Below, piece after piece: positions 33,186 through 42,976 of a DNA stretch of 64,000 nucleotides. The stretch covers positions 1-64,000 of the forward strand of contig CATNCF010000011.1 of assembly GCA_950097145.1 (NCBI GenBank). The letters are read 5' to 3'. A program made the position numbers and the translations under genes. The stretch comes from an uncultured Lachnospiraceae bacterium (GTDB lineage Bacteria; Bacillota; Clostridia; Lachnospirales; Lachnospiraceae). Under the pieces are notes generated by a model. It was not told the origin of the DNA, did not search any database, and saw only the letters and a program-made list of their open reading frames with translations. Positions within the stretch are counted from its first letter, which is position 1; the number at the start of each line of letters is the position of its first letter.

Positions 33186-33308
33186 CTAAAATATTTATGA
33201 TTTCTCTGACAATCCCATTAGAAACCATCAGAACAATGGAAAAATGTCAAACACTCTTCCATCAAACATCCATTATTTAGCCGCTTTCCGCCTGTTTAGG
33301 GACGAATA

Positions 33309-33815
33309 TCAATCAAACATTTTAACATCTGACGATCCCCTGGTCAAACCTGTTATTCCGGTTCTGGCAAGCTCCAGTATTTCATATCCCTCCAATAATT
33401 CCAAAAATGCGTCCAGTTTATTCTGGCTTCCAATCAGCTCAATCATCATAGAATCATTGGTCACATCCACAATCTTGGTCTTAAATATCTCTGCCAGAGA
33501 TATGACTGCCTGCCGTTCCGTATTTTTTACTCTGATTTTAATGAGGATCAGCTCTCTGCATACAGAACTTCCATACTCCAGCTTCTTAATATCAACTACG
33601 TCTTCCAGCTTTGCAAGCTGCTTTTCAATCTGTTCCAGAATCAGTTCATCCCCGCTTGAAACAATGGTAATTCTGGTAAATCTGGGATCTGCTGTCACTC
33701 CTGCTGATATGCTGTCAATATTATATCCTCTCCGGCTAAACAGACCGGAAACATGACTGAGCACATTGGGGGTATTTTCAACCAAAATCGATAGTGCCTG
33801 TCTCTCCATGTGCAA
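33309..33815 (-). CDS. ilvN: Acetolactate synthase small subunit
   Basis: ALSILVENTPNVLSHVSGLFSRRGYNIDSISAG ACT domain. Confidence 0.95.
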   Translation of the reverse strand: MHMERQALSILVENTPNVLSHVSGLFSRRGYNIDSISAGVTADPRFTRITIVSSGDELILEQIEKQLAKLEDVVDIKKLEYGSSVCRELILIKIRVKNTERQAVISLAEIFKTKIVDVTNDSMMIELIGSQNKLDAFLELLEGYEILELARTGITGLTRGSSDVKMFD

Positions 33816-33878
33816 AACCTGCCTTTTCTATTTACCTACATCATTGGTACACCGGGTATCTCCCCGCGATCACTAATT

Positions 33879-33906
33879 AGTTTAGCACATTAACTCGGTT
33901 TGTCAA
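33879..33906 (-). promoter_or_regulatory. Promoter of the ilvN-ilvC unit
   Basis: Reverse strand TTGACA, 16 bp, TAAACT. Confidence 0.6.
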
Positions 33907-33938
33907 TAGTTTCCTTTATTTGTTTTAAGGATTTGCTA

Positions 33939-34820
33939 TTAAGGAGAATGCCAGATTTCATCAATGCCGTCCGCTTTCCACCGGTTCCGTTCCTCCTCAT
34001 ATCCTGTCACTGCCAGATACTGAAAAGAGCTTGCCGTTTTCAATGCATTATAAACATACCGCAGCGGAATTCTCCTGCGGTTATTTTCCGGGCTTCCAGG
34101 TTCCGCTAAGAACACCGTATCATCTTCCCTGCGGTACATCCAGATATTTACATAATGTCCCAGCGTACTTAGCCAGAAGGTATTGTCCTCTCTGCTGCTG
34201 ACCAGAACGATCGCTGACTGCATCTGTTCCACCTGATTCTGGAATTCAGCATAAGTTCCCGGTTTATGAAACAAGTAGCAGGTTATCCCGCAGGACTGCA
34301 GCACTGACTTCATGTTTTTCCAGCTAATGGCTCCCGATTCCCCGCTGGGTCCGTAATTAGAAACACGTTTGGCATATTCAAACATGTCCCAGGGAGAAAC
34401 TTCATAAGGAGACAGAGTATCATATACATTCGCCATGCAGCACAGCCCGCAGCCAAAACTTCCAAAGGTATTTCCTTCCACGCTAAAACCACACCATTCC
34501 CCAGACCAGGAAATCCCTGTCTGATAGGATCTGGGTCCCTGTAAAAATGAATAAATCCCGCTCTCTTCAAGCTCAGGATAACTCTCTTGTTCCTGCACGC
34601 CGAAGGTATTAACCAGGGCCTCTTCGTTCTGCAGTGACAGCAGTTCCTTCAAATAGCCATCCGAACCAAGATAAGTCTTATTCTTTTCTTCCACCTGTAC
34701 TTCAATATCCTCTTCCTGAATATCCTTTCGGCCAATCCTGTTCCACTCCGTTACATCCATATGCAAAAGCAGCAGCAAAAACATCAGGTTCCAGCACGCA
34801 GACAGATATTTTTTCATCAT
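33939..34820 (-). CDS. Secreted/anchored C39-like (papain-like) cysteine peptidase family protein
   Basis: N-terminal hydrophobic segment; GSFGCGLCCMANVYDTL and LGHYVNIW C39_2-like motifs. Confidence 0.7.
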   Translation of the reverse strand: MMKKYLSACWNLMFLLLLLHMDVTEWNRIGRKDIQEEDIEVQVEEKNKTYLGSDGYLKELLSLQNEEALVNTFGVQEQESYPELEESGIYSFLQGPRSYQTGISWSGEWCGFSVEGNTFGSFGCGLCCMANVYDTLSPYEVSPWDMFEYAKRVSNYGPSGESGAISWKNMKSVLQSCGITCYLFHKPGTYAEFQNQVEQMQSAIVLVSSREDNTFWLSTLGHYVNIWMYRREDDTVFLAEPGSPENNRRRIPLRYVYNALKTASSFQYLAVTGYEEERNRWKADGIDEIWHSP

Positions 34821-34926
34821 GTCTATTCCTTTCTGGTTCTGCAGTTCATAACAGTTCTCATTTATTTTACTCTCCCTGGAATCCAATGTCAATATGTACA
34901 AAAATACTGATATTCCCAGAAAGTAC

Positions 34927-34979
34927 TTGACTTTTTCGACAAAAGGGCATATTGTATTATTAATATAGTACAATAATAC
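34927..34979 (+). promoter_or_regulatory. GntR (YtrA-type) promoter/operator upstream of GntR-ABC operon
   Basis: TTGACT-17-TATTGT with inverted repeat GTATTATT-N10-AATAATAC overlapping the -10/start region. Confidence 0.6.
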
Positions 34980-35001
34980 ATATAGAAAGCGAGGTGATTA
35001 G

Positions 35002-35388
35002 ATGCCATGGAATTTAAATTCCGACCGGCCTATCTTTATCCAGATTATCGAAAAAATTCAGATGGATATTATCTCCGGACTTTATCATCCAGGCGATAAA
35101 CTGCCTTCTGTTCGGGATCTCGCACAAGAAGCATCTGTAAATCCCAACACCATGCAGAAGGCTCTTTCTGAACTGGAGAGGACTGGGCTTGTCTATTCAC
35201 AAAGAACCAGCGGACGATTTATTACGGAGGATACTGTTATGATTGATAATTTAAAATCAGAACTTGCCAGAGAAATTATCACACAATTTCTGGATAATAT
35301 GGAAAAACTTGGCATAGAAAAAGAAGAAGCTATATCACTAATCTCTGAAATCAGCAAAGGAGACGGTCATGACACTGTTAAAATGTAA
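35002..35388 (+). CDS. GntR-family regulator, YtrA subfamily
   Basis: FIQIIEKIQMDIISGLYHPGDKLPSVRDLAQEASVNPNTMQKALSELE. Confidence 0.95.
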   Translation: MPWNLNSDRPIFIQIIEKIQMDIISGLYHPGDKLPSVRDLAQEASVNPNTMQKALSELERTGLVYSQRTSGRFITEDTVMIDNLKSELAREIITQFLDNMEKLGIEKEEAISLISEISKGDGHDTVKM

Positions 35389-36064
35389 GGAGCTAACGAA
35401 AAAATATGGAAACCACACTGCCCTTTCCGGTATTAATCTCCAGATTGAAAGCGGTCATATCATTGGACTTCTGGGCCCAAATGGAAGCGGTAAAACCACA
35501 TTGATTAAAATGATTACAGGAGTGCTAGCCCCAACTTCCGGAACAGTCTGTATCAACGATAAGCCAGTGGGGCCTGAGAGCAAAAGCCAGATATCCTATC
35601 TCCCTGACCACACATACCTGAATCCTTCCATGCGTGTACGGGATATTATGGATTTTTTTGAGGATTTCTATGAAGATTTTGATTCCATGCGTGCCTATGA
35701 CATGCTTGCAAAACTTCAGATTAATCCCAACTGCAAATTAAAAACTCTCTCCAAAGGAACTCAGGAAAAAGTTCAGCTCATTCTGGTCATGAGCCGCCGG
35801 GCAAAATTGTATATTCTGGACGAACCAATTGCCAGGGTAGATCCTGCCGCCAGAGATTACATATTGGATACCATCCTGTCCAATTACGATGAAACTGCAT
35901 CCATCCTGATTTCCACCCACCTTATCTCTGATATTGAAAATATACTGGATGAAGTGATTTTTATTCAAAACGGCATACTGCACACCCACGCAGGGGTTGA
36001 TGATCTCCGCCAAAAAGAGCATAAATCCATTGACACTATATTCCGGGAGGTATTCAAATGCTAA
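35369..36064 (+). CDS. ABC transporter ATP-binding protein
   Basis: GLLGPNGSGKTTLIKMI Walker A, LSKGTQEKVQLIL signature, LYILDEPIARVD Walker B. Confidence 0.96.
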   Translation: MTLLKCKELTKKYGNHTALSGINLQIESGHIIGLLGPNGSGKTTLIKMITGVLAPTSGTVCINDKPVGPESKSQISYLPDHTYLNPSMRVRDIMDFFEDFYEDFDSMRAYDMLAKLQINPNCKLKTLSKGTQEKVQLILVMSRRAKLYILDEPIARVDPAARDYILDTILSNYDETASILISTHLISDIENILDEVIFIQNGILHTHAGVDDLRQKEHKSIDTIFREVFKC

Positions 36065-36918
36065 AAAAATTATTAAAATATGAATGGAAATCCGTCAGCA
36101 GAATTCTGCTTCCCCTCAATCTGGGAATCGTACTTCTGACCATCATTGGATGCGTCATATTAAGTACTGACATATTTGACTCGGAGCAGGCTCTGCCCCT
36201 GGCTCTGCTTCTTTTCCTTTTTTACACCCTTTCGGTCATAACTTTTACTGGAATCACACTGATCTATATTTATGTCCATTTTTACAAAAACCTGTTTACT
36301 GCCGAAGGCTATCTCTTTCATACCCTTCCGGTAACCAGAACCCAGTTATTCCATTCAAAACTGTTTGTTGGGAGCTTCTGGTGTTCCATCAACAGTCTGC
36401 TCACCGTATTATCAGCCGCAGCCCTGGGGTTTGCCGCCGGGTTCCATGCCGCTGCCGTAGATAACATAGACAGTATGCAGGGCCTGCTTATGGACGGTTC
36501 TATAGCAAAAACTGCAGACAGGACTTCCGCAGACTTTATTTTTTCTGAAATTTTCGGTTTTTCCCCTGTAGTATTTGTCATTGTGCTGGTACTTATGCTG
36601 GTGACAAGCTGTATCAGTTCCGTACTGATGGGCTATTTAAGCATTCTCCTTGGACAGTTAATAGAAAAATTCCGGCTGGCAGCCTCCATTGGATTTTATA
36701 TGGCTATTTACATCGTCACCCAAGTCCTGGCTTCTATCGTTATGATCGTTCCAAACCTGCATTTGTTCTTAGACAACAGTGACGAATCATCCAAATATTT
36801 TCTCAGCAGCTTTTTCTGTTCCATGCTGCCTGCAGCAATCATCACACAATTGATTTTAATTCTGATTTTCTATGCGGCTTCCATTTTTTTGATACGGCGA
36901 AGCGTCAATCTGGAATAA
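36058..36918 (+). CDS. ABC transporter permease (ABC-2 type)
   Basis: Six hydrophobic segments; overlaps the ATPase gene. Confidence 0.85.
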   Translation: MLKKLLKYEWKSVSRILLPLNLGIVLLTIIGCVILSTDIFDSEQALPLALLLFLFYTLSVITFTGITLIYIYVHFYKNLFTAEGYLFHTLPVTRTQLFHSKLFVGSFWCSINSLLTVLSAAALGFAAGFHAAAVDNIDSMQGLLMDGSIAKTADRTSADFIFSEIFGFSPVVFVIVLVLMLVTSCISSVLMGYLSILLGQLIEKFRLAASIGFYMAIYIVTQVLASIVMIVPNLHLFLDNSDESSKYFLSSFFCSMLPAAIITQLILILIFYAASIFLIRRSVNLE

Positions 36919-36926
36919 ACATCTAA

Positions 36927-36972
36927 GCCATGCGTTTTGGCGCAAGAAAAAATATGCAAAAGAACGCATGGC
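36927..36972. terminator. Hairpin following ABC operon
   Basis: GCCATGCGTT...AACGCATGGC. Confidence 0.5.
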
Positions 36973-37027
36973 AATTAGCATTCCCCTGAGCTATCATGTT
37001 ACATGAGAGGGGAGGTGCAATACTTCT

Positions 37028-37945
37028 TTATATCATATAATTCCTGGCATACTCTTTTACTTGCTCAGCAGATTCCTGCTGTCCAACTGTTTCGAACAAA
37101 ACAATACTCTGTAAAAAAATCTTTTTTGACATTTCAATTTGCCCAAGCTCTGCCAAAGCACATGCCTTATTGCATAACAGCATAGGAAATGTATGCATTT
37201 TCCCGTATTCAATACAAAAATCAATTCCCTTTTGGCAGAGTTCCAGGGCGTCACTGTAATACCCTTCCTGTTCCATCCATGCAGAAAGGTTTTGAAGAAT
37301 CATCGGATATTTCTCTGAAATCATTTGTCCATTCATGTTTCCTTTCTCTATATATTCTTTTAAATCAAATAAAATCCGCAGGGCTTCCCACAGATTTCCC
37401 ATGGCGTGATGGACACACCCTATACTGTTCAGAATACTGATTTCCTGATAAGTCAGAAGCCTTGTCCGGATATGCATCCCGTCAAAATCCGGAATTGTCA
37501 TGCAGATTGTCTCCAGAAGCTTTTCTAACACATATTCCAGTTTTTCTCCCTGATCTTTTCGCATCATAATCCTGACAAAGGACAAATACTGTTTCTCCAT
37601 GAGCAGATTCGATTCTTTGCTCACTCCTTCGTTCATCATCTTCTCCAAATCATCCGCCAGTTTCTGTGTTTTCTCATATTCCTTCCTTCCAAAACAGCGG
37701 ATAAGTTCCTGCTCCAGCTCATATTTTTCTGCCTCTTTTGGGTTTATTCCCACATCAAATATCCAGTCTTTCAGTCCCAGTCTCTGCATCAGGCCTTCCA
37801 ATATTTTCTTTCCGGGCGCCTGCTGTCCATTTTCAATTCTTGACAGCGTAGAAGGTGTGCATATTCCATAGCACACTTCCTCTTGAGAATATTTCTGTCT
37901 CTCTCTGGCATCCCGCAGCAGCTCGCCAATAATATAATACCCCAT
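37028..37945 (-). CDS. XRE-family HTH regulator with TPR-like C-terminus (Rgg/PlcR-like architecture)
   Basis: LLRDARERQKYSQEEVCYGICTPSTLSRIENGQQAPG HTH followed by helical repeats. Confidence 0.85.
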   Translation of the reverse strand: MGYYIIGELLRDARERQKYSQEEVCYGICTPSTLSRIENGQQAPGKKILEGLMQRLGLKDWIFDVGINPKEAEKYELEQELIRCFGRKEYEKTQKLADDLEKMMNEGVSKESNLLMEKQYLSFVRIMMRKDQGEKLEYVLEKLLETICMTIPDFDGMHIRTRLLTYQEISILNSIGCVHHAMGNLWEALRILFDLKEYIEKGNMNGQMISEKYPMILQNLSAWMEQEGYYSDALELCQKGIDFCIEYGKMHTFPMLLCNKACALAELGQIEMSKKIFLQSIVLFETVGQQESAEQVKEYARNYMI

Positions 37946-38049
37946 AACATATAACCTCTTTTGCTTTTTTGATTCTCTTCCTTCATCATACAAAGCAAAC
38001 CATGGTTATTTAAAAAAATATGATATTTGCGGTGTCTCCCGTATTTTTT

Positions 38050-39234
38050 TCATAATGTAAAGCGTATCACAAAGGCTTTGCTGTATTCTTTTGCCTGGTA
38101 CTGATCCAGGGTAAGACTTCCTCCATGCATGGCAATAATCTTATCGGCAATGCTTAACCCCAGACCGCTGCCTCCTCTGCCAGCCCTGGATTCATCTCCC
38201 AGTACAAAAGGTTCAAAAATATATTTTGCAGTACCCTCTGGAATTAACATGCCATCATCACAAATCCGAATCACAAGTTCTTCATCCTCCCGCTCTGCCA
38301 TAATCCATACGCGTGTCCCTTTGGGGTTATGTTTTAATGCATTGTTCAAAAGATTATTGATGACCCGCTGAAACTGTACGCGGTCAACCTCCATTTCACA
38401 TGGTTCTTCTGGAATCTGTGGGATCATTTCCAGTCCCTTTTCTTCGAAATCCATATAAAGCCCTGCTCCGCAGTCTCTCAGCAGTTCCCACAAATCTTCC
38501 TTTTTCTTCTTAAGCCGGAACCCTTCGCTGTCCAGTTTTACATACTCAAACAACAGATTCAGCAGTCCGCTCATCTGCATGGATTTATTGTAAATTGTCT
38601 CCAGATACTCTTGTTTCTTTTCCTGAGAGATTGCTGGTTCTTCATGAGGAAGCAGCGCCCTTGCATATCCAGCCACCGTGGTCATGGGGGTTTTCAAGTC
38701 ATGGGCCACATCAGACAGCAGAAGGTTCCTCCTTTTGTCATATTCTTCTTTTTGCTGCCGTTCCTGTTCTTCCATTTTTTGAATCTGTTTCTCCACCATC
38801 CGGCTGAAGGAAAACGCTGCAATCACATAAGGTATCACCATGAGCAAAAGAATCAATAAAGTCAAAGCCGCCGTCCCCCAGAGATAAATCCTGGTCTGGT
38901 GCGGATTCAAATATTTAATCTGATGCGCAATACGTCCTGTGAGTACGCTGCCCGCCCATTGTTCGCTGACTGTGCGCAGACTGGCGCCTATTACATCCGA
39001 AAACTGGCTGCAGATCCCGCTGACGGCAAGATACAGTCCTCCTCTCACCAATACGCCAATACTCATTCCTTCTTCGAGATCTGCCAAAAAAAACTCAAAA
39101 TGCAGGGTATCAGACAGCCATGGAAATAATACCTTATCAAAAAATCCGTTTATCAGCCATTCACTGACGCTCACAAAAACTAAAATCAACAGAAAGCGTT
39201 TGACTAAAAACCCTTTCCACTCTTTATGCTTCAT
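38050..39234 (-). CDS. Sensor histidine kinase
   Basis: LLSDVAHDLKTPMTTVAGYA H-box, NNLLNNALKH N-box, GGSGLGLSI. Confidence 0.95.
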   Translation of the reverse strand: MKHKEWKGFLVKRFLLILVFVSVSEWLINGFFDKVLFPWLSDTLHFEFFLADLEEGMSIGVLVRGGLYLAVSGICSQFSDVIGASLRTVSEQWAGSVLTGRIAHQIKYLNPHQTRIYLWGTAALTLLILLLMVIPYVIAAFSFSRMVEKQIQKMEEQERQQKEEYDKRRNLLLSDVAHDLKTPMTTVAGYARALLPHEEPAISQEKKQEYLETIYNKSMQMSGLLNLLFEYVKLDSEGFRLKKKKEDLWELLRDCGAGLYMDFEEKGLEMIPQIPEEPCEMEVDRVQFQRVINNLLNNALKHNPKGTRVWIMAEREDEELVIRICDDGMLIPEGTAKYIFEPFVLGDESRAGRGGSGLGLSIADKIIAMHGGSLTLDQYQAKEYSKAFVIRFTL

Positions 39235-39236
39235 CT

Positions 39237-39923
39237 CTATTCTTTCTCCATCCGGTAGCCCAGTCCGCGGATCGTTTTGATATAAGCGCCGCTGTCTTCA
39301 GATAATTTCGCCCGCAGCCTGCTGATGCATACCATAATATTATTATCTGCAATAGCATATTCTTCTCCCCAGACATTTTCGTATACCTGCTGTTTGGTAA
39401 ATACTTTGCCGGGATGCTCCATAAACAGCCTCAGAAGCTTATACTCTACAGAAGTCAGAGCAATAGGCTGCTCCCGCTGATATACCACGCACGCTTCTGT
39501 GTCCAGCCTGAGATCCTTTACCTGAAGCTGCTTTAATTCCCTGCTCTTCGCCCCAAGAGAATAGAATCTGCGGATATTCGAATTAATCCGTGCCATAGCT
39601 TCCATGGGATTAAAGGGCTTTGCCAGATAATCGTCCGCCCCAAGATCCAATCCCAGTATTTTATCTGTATCCTGATCTTTTGCTGATAATATCATTACTG
39701 GAATATTACTATTCTCCCGCAGTTTTTTCAAAACCCGGTAACCGTCCAGTTCCGGCATCATAATATCCAGCAGCGTCATGTCAACTTCTTCTTTTTCTAA
39801 AAGAGCCAGCGCCATGCGCCCATCTTCTGCCTCCAGCACCCGGTATCCATCCTTTTCCAGATAAAGGCGGAGCAGCTCCCGAATCTCCGCCTCATCATCT
39901 GCAACCAGAATTGTATATGCCAT
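39237..39923 (-). CDS. OmpR-family response regulator
   Basis: ILVADDEAEIRELL, LLDIMMPELDG, winged-helix C-terminus. Confidence 0.96.
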   Translation of the reverse strand: MAYTILVADDEAEIRELLRLYLEKDGYRVLEAEDGRMALALLEKEEVDMTLLDIMMPELDGYRVLKKLRENSNIPVMILSAKDQDTDKILGLDLGADDYLAKPFNPMEAMARINSNIRRFYSLGAKSRELKQLQVKDLRLDTEACVVYQREQPIALTSVEYKLLRLFMEHPGKVFTKQQVYENVWGEEYAIADNNIMVCISRLRAKLSEDSGAYIKTIRGLGYRMEKE

Positions 39924-39944
39924 AAAATTCCCTCTTTTCTTGTG

Positions 39945-40850
39945 TTAATACTGAAATTTTTCAAACTGCTCTTCCTGTTTTGTTTCTTTCAACTTCTGAT
40001 AAAGAGCCGCTCTGGTCTGGGCAGCATAAGGATTTACATAGAAAATTCCTAAAATCCCCAAGGTCAGCCCACTTAAAATATACCATCCCAGAAAAGATAA
40101 GTCCAGCACAAAGGCCTTCCAGCGGTTTCCTGACATCATGGTCCGGCTCCTTGCAAATGCTTCTTCCTTATCGATACCAGGATTTTCTTCCAGAATGTAA
40201 GGAATCATCCGGTATTCATAAGCTTTGATGATACCGGGAATCAGTAATAAAAGGCTCCACAAGAACACATACAATCCGCGGAAAAACATAATTTTCACTG
40301 TATTTTTATAATGGTGGTCAAAAGCGTAACATACTTCCCGGAAATTCGCTGTTTCTGATAAATTTTTGCGAAAAAAACGGCAGATTCCAACTTCAAGAGG
40401 ATTTACAATAAATATAGCCAGGGGAAGCACAATCACCAAAACTACCACAAGCACAATGAATAATATCATAACCGTCATAAGAATGAGAAACATCACTGCA
40501 ATGCCTTTCCCAGCATCAAATTCTCCATTTGGCAGGGTACCTGCCCACATTCCCAGTGAGCTGAAAAATTCATCCAGATCGACGTCGTATTCTTCATTCT
40601 CTAAATATTCTTCATTCTCCAGGTAATCCTCATAATCCCCTTCATCCTTATCCTCATAAACAGTATTGTAGTCATAATTAATCTCGTCTTTGGAAGAACC
40701 TCCCTGCATACTGGAATACAATCGGCTGGAACTTCCCGCACCCACGCCGACGCCCAGAACTGACAGCAGCAATGCCGCCAGCACACATTTCCAGTAGTTT
40801 ATCTTAAACGCCTCTTTTGCCTTTTCTTTTAACTCTCTTCTAGTCCACAT
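39945..40850 (-). CDS. DUF975-family membrane protein with acidic insert
   Basis: MWTRRELKEKAKEAFKINYWKCVLAALLLS; acidic tandem DYLENEEYLENEEYD. Confidence 0.8.
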   Translation of the reverse strand: MWTRRELKEKAKEAFKINYWKCVLAALLLSVLGVGVGAGSSSRLYSSMQGGSSKDEINYDYNTVYEDKDEGDYEDYLENEEYLENEEYDVDLDEFFSSLGMWAGTLPNGEFDAGKGIAVMFLILMTVMILFIVLVVVLVIVLPLAIFIVNPLEVGICRFFRKNLSETANFREVCYAFDHHYKNTVKIMFFRGLYVFLWSLLLLIPGIIKAYEYRMIPYILEENPGIDKEEAFARSRTMMSGNRWKAFVLDLSFLGWYILSGLTLGILGIFYVNPYAAQTRAALYQKLKETKQEEQFEKFQY

Positions 40851-41025
40851 ATTTATCTCCTCCTTGTCGAAATTTCTTTCTTAAAAGTTAATCTTATTTT
40901 AACGCGCCTTTCTTAACAAGAAACTCTTATTTTCTTACAATAACCTTACAAACTCCTTCTTGCGAATTATGAAAATGGATGGTAATATGAAGAAAGATCA
41001 TTATTTTTATAATAGGAGTACATTT

Positions 41026-42288
41026 ATGAAAGAAGAACTTGAATATTATATCCGGCATTTTGCCAGCCGATTTTACATATTCCTGAAATGGCTGGTTTTT
41101 TCTTTGTTGTCCGGCGTCTTGATTGGCGGTGCAGGCACTGTATTCCACTACTGTATGGCATGGGCAAACCATACGCGCGCTCTTTATCCCTTCCTGATTT
41201 TTCTGCTGCCTTTTGCCGGACTTCTGATTGTGGGAGCCTACCATGTCATGCATGACGAGAAAGACACCGGAACCAATCTGGTGCTTGCCGCCATACATTC
41301 CGGGAAACATATCCCCTTAAAAATGGCTCCCCTAATTTTTATTTCCACTGTAATGACCCACCTCTTCGGCGGTTCTGCCGGACGGGAAGGGGCCGCCCTG
41401 CAGCTTGGAGGCAGCATCGGCAATTCCCTGGGACGGCTGCTGAAATTTGATGAAAAAGACCAGCATATTATGATTATGTGCGGTATGAGCGCCGCATTTT
41501 CCGCATTATTCGGCACCCCCATGGCGGCCTCTATTTTCTCTATGGAAGTGGTAAGCGTGGGAATTATGCACTACGCCGCCTTGGTTCCCTGCGTGGTTGC
41601 CTCCCTGACAGCCAAAGGCATCGCCGCATATTTTCAGGTAATGCCGGAACAATTTCTGCTGTCAGATCTGCCGGAATTTACCTTATCCACGGGAACAGTT
41701 CTTGCTGTCCTGGCCGTTTTATGCGCTGGAATCAGCACCCTTTTCTGTGTGATGCTCCATAACGGGGAAAAATTATATAAAAAATATCTCCCAAATCCCT
41801 ATCACCGGATCTTTGTGGGAGGAAGTATTATCGTGCTCCTTACTCTGCTGGTTCAAAATCAGGATTACAACGGCGCGGGAATGCCTGTCATTGCCCGCTG
41901 TTTTGAAAACGACTATGTGCCTTATGCCTTTCTGATGAAAATGATTTTCACAGCGGCAACCCTTGGCGCAGGATTCAAGGGAGGCGAAATCGTTCCCTCC
42001 TTTGTAATTGGAGGCTCCTTCGGCTGTCTCTTTGGAAATTTCGTGGGTTTTTCCCCCGCCTTATGCACAGCGGCCGGGATGGGGGCAGTATTCTGCGGAG
42101 TCACCAACTGCCCCATCACCTCCCTGCTGATCTGTTTTGAATTGTTTGGCTATGCAGGCATGCCTTATTATCTCCTGTCTGTGGCCTTAAGCTACATGCT
42201 GTCCGGCTATTACGGCCTATACCACAGCCAGAAAATCATATATTCAAAATATAAAACGGAATTTATCAACCGGAAAACACATAAGTGA
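41026..42288 (+). CDS. ClC-type voltage-gated chloride channel/antiporter
   Basis: FGGSAGREGAALQLGGSIGNSLGR selectivity motif; multi-TM; start at MKEELEYY. Confidence 0.93.
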   Translation: MKEELEYYIRHFASRFYIFLKWLVFSLLSGVLIGGAGTVFHYCMAWANHTRALYPFLIFLLPFAGLLIVGAYHVMHDEKDTGTNLVLAAIHSGKHIPLKMAPLIFISTVMTHLFGGSAGREGAALQLGGSIGNSLGRLLKFDEKDQHIMIMCGMSAAFSALFGTPMAASIFSMEVVSVGIMHYAALVPCVVASLTAKGIAAYFQVMPEQFLLSDLPEFTLSTGTVLAVLAVLCAGISTLFCVMLHNGEKLYKKYLPNPYHRIFVGGSIIVLLTLLVQNQDYNGAGMPVIARCFENDYVPYAFLMKMIFTAATLGAGFKGGEIVPSFVIGGSFGCLFGNFVGFSPALCTAAGMGAVFCGVTNCPITSLLICFELFGYAGMPYYLLSVALSYMLSGYYGLYHSQKIIYSKYKTEFINRKTHK

Positions 42289-42301
42289 AAGGCGGAATTG
42301 T

Positions 42302-42976
42302 ATGAGACTGCTGCTTGCAGAAGACGAAAAAGACTTGTCCCGGGCGCTGACTGCTATTTTACAGCGCAGCAACTATTCTGTAGATGCTGTTTACGACGGA
42401 GAAGAAGCGCTGGCATACGTAAACAGCAATAATTATGACGGGCTGATTCTGGACATTATGATGCCAAAACTGGACGGGCTTACTGTACTGAAAACACTTC
42501 GGAACCAGGGAAATCCCATTCCAATTCTCTTATTAACTGCAAAATCAGAAATTGATGACAAGGTAACCGGACTGGACGCGGGAGCCAATGATTACCTAAC
42601 CAAACCCTTTGCCGCCAAAGAACTTCTTGCAAGAATACGGGCCATGACAAGGGAACATACCCAGGCGGTCAGCGCAAGCCTGCATACGGGAAACCTTACC
42701 CTGGATCTGGCCTCATTTACACTTTCCTCCCCCACTGGCAGTTTCCGGCTCACCAACAAAGAATTTCAGATGCTGGAACTTTTGATGCGCAACCCTGGAC
42801 AGCTTATTTCCAGCCAGCGCTTTTTGGAACGGATCTGGGGTTATGACAGCGAGGTAGAAATCAATGTGGTCTGGGTTTACATTTCCTACCTGCGCAAAAA
42901 ATTCACGGCCCTCCATGCAGATGTTCAGCTCAAGGCTGCACGGAATGCCGGATATTTTCTGGAGGAACTGCCATGA
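42302..42976 (+). CDS. OmpR-family response regulator
   Basis: LLAEDEKDLSRAL, LILDIMMPKLDGL, winged helix. Confidence 0.96.
   Translation: MRLLLAEDEKDLSRALTAILQRSNYSVDAVYDGEEALAYVNSNNYDGLILDIMMPKLDGLTVLKTLRNQGNPIPILLLTAKSEIDDKVTGLDAGANDYLTKPFAAKELLARIRAMTREHTQAVSASLHTGNLTLDLASFTLSSPTGSFRLTNKEFQMLELLMRNPGQLISSQRFLERIWGYDSEVEINVVWVYISYLRKKFTALHADVQLKAARNAGYFLEELP

Noticed and set aside
33816-33906. T-box leader before ilvN (GGTACACCGGG)
   Set aside because: Lacks the GGTACCGCGG core and a terminator; leader is too short
36927-37020. MITE-like element after the ABC permease
   Set aside because: Only simple hairpins (GCCATGCGTT/AACGCATGGC; CCCCT/AGGGG), consistent with terminators
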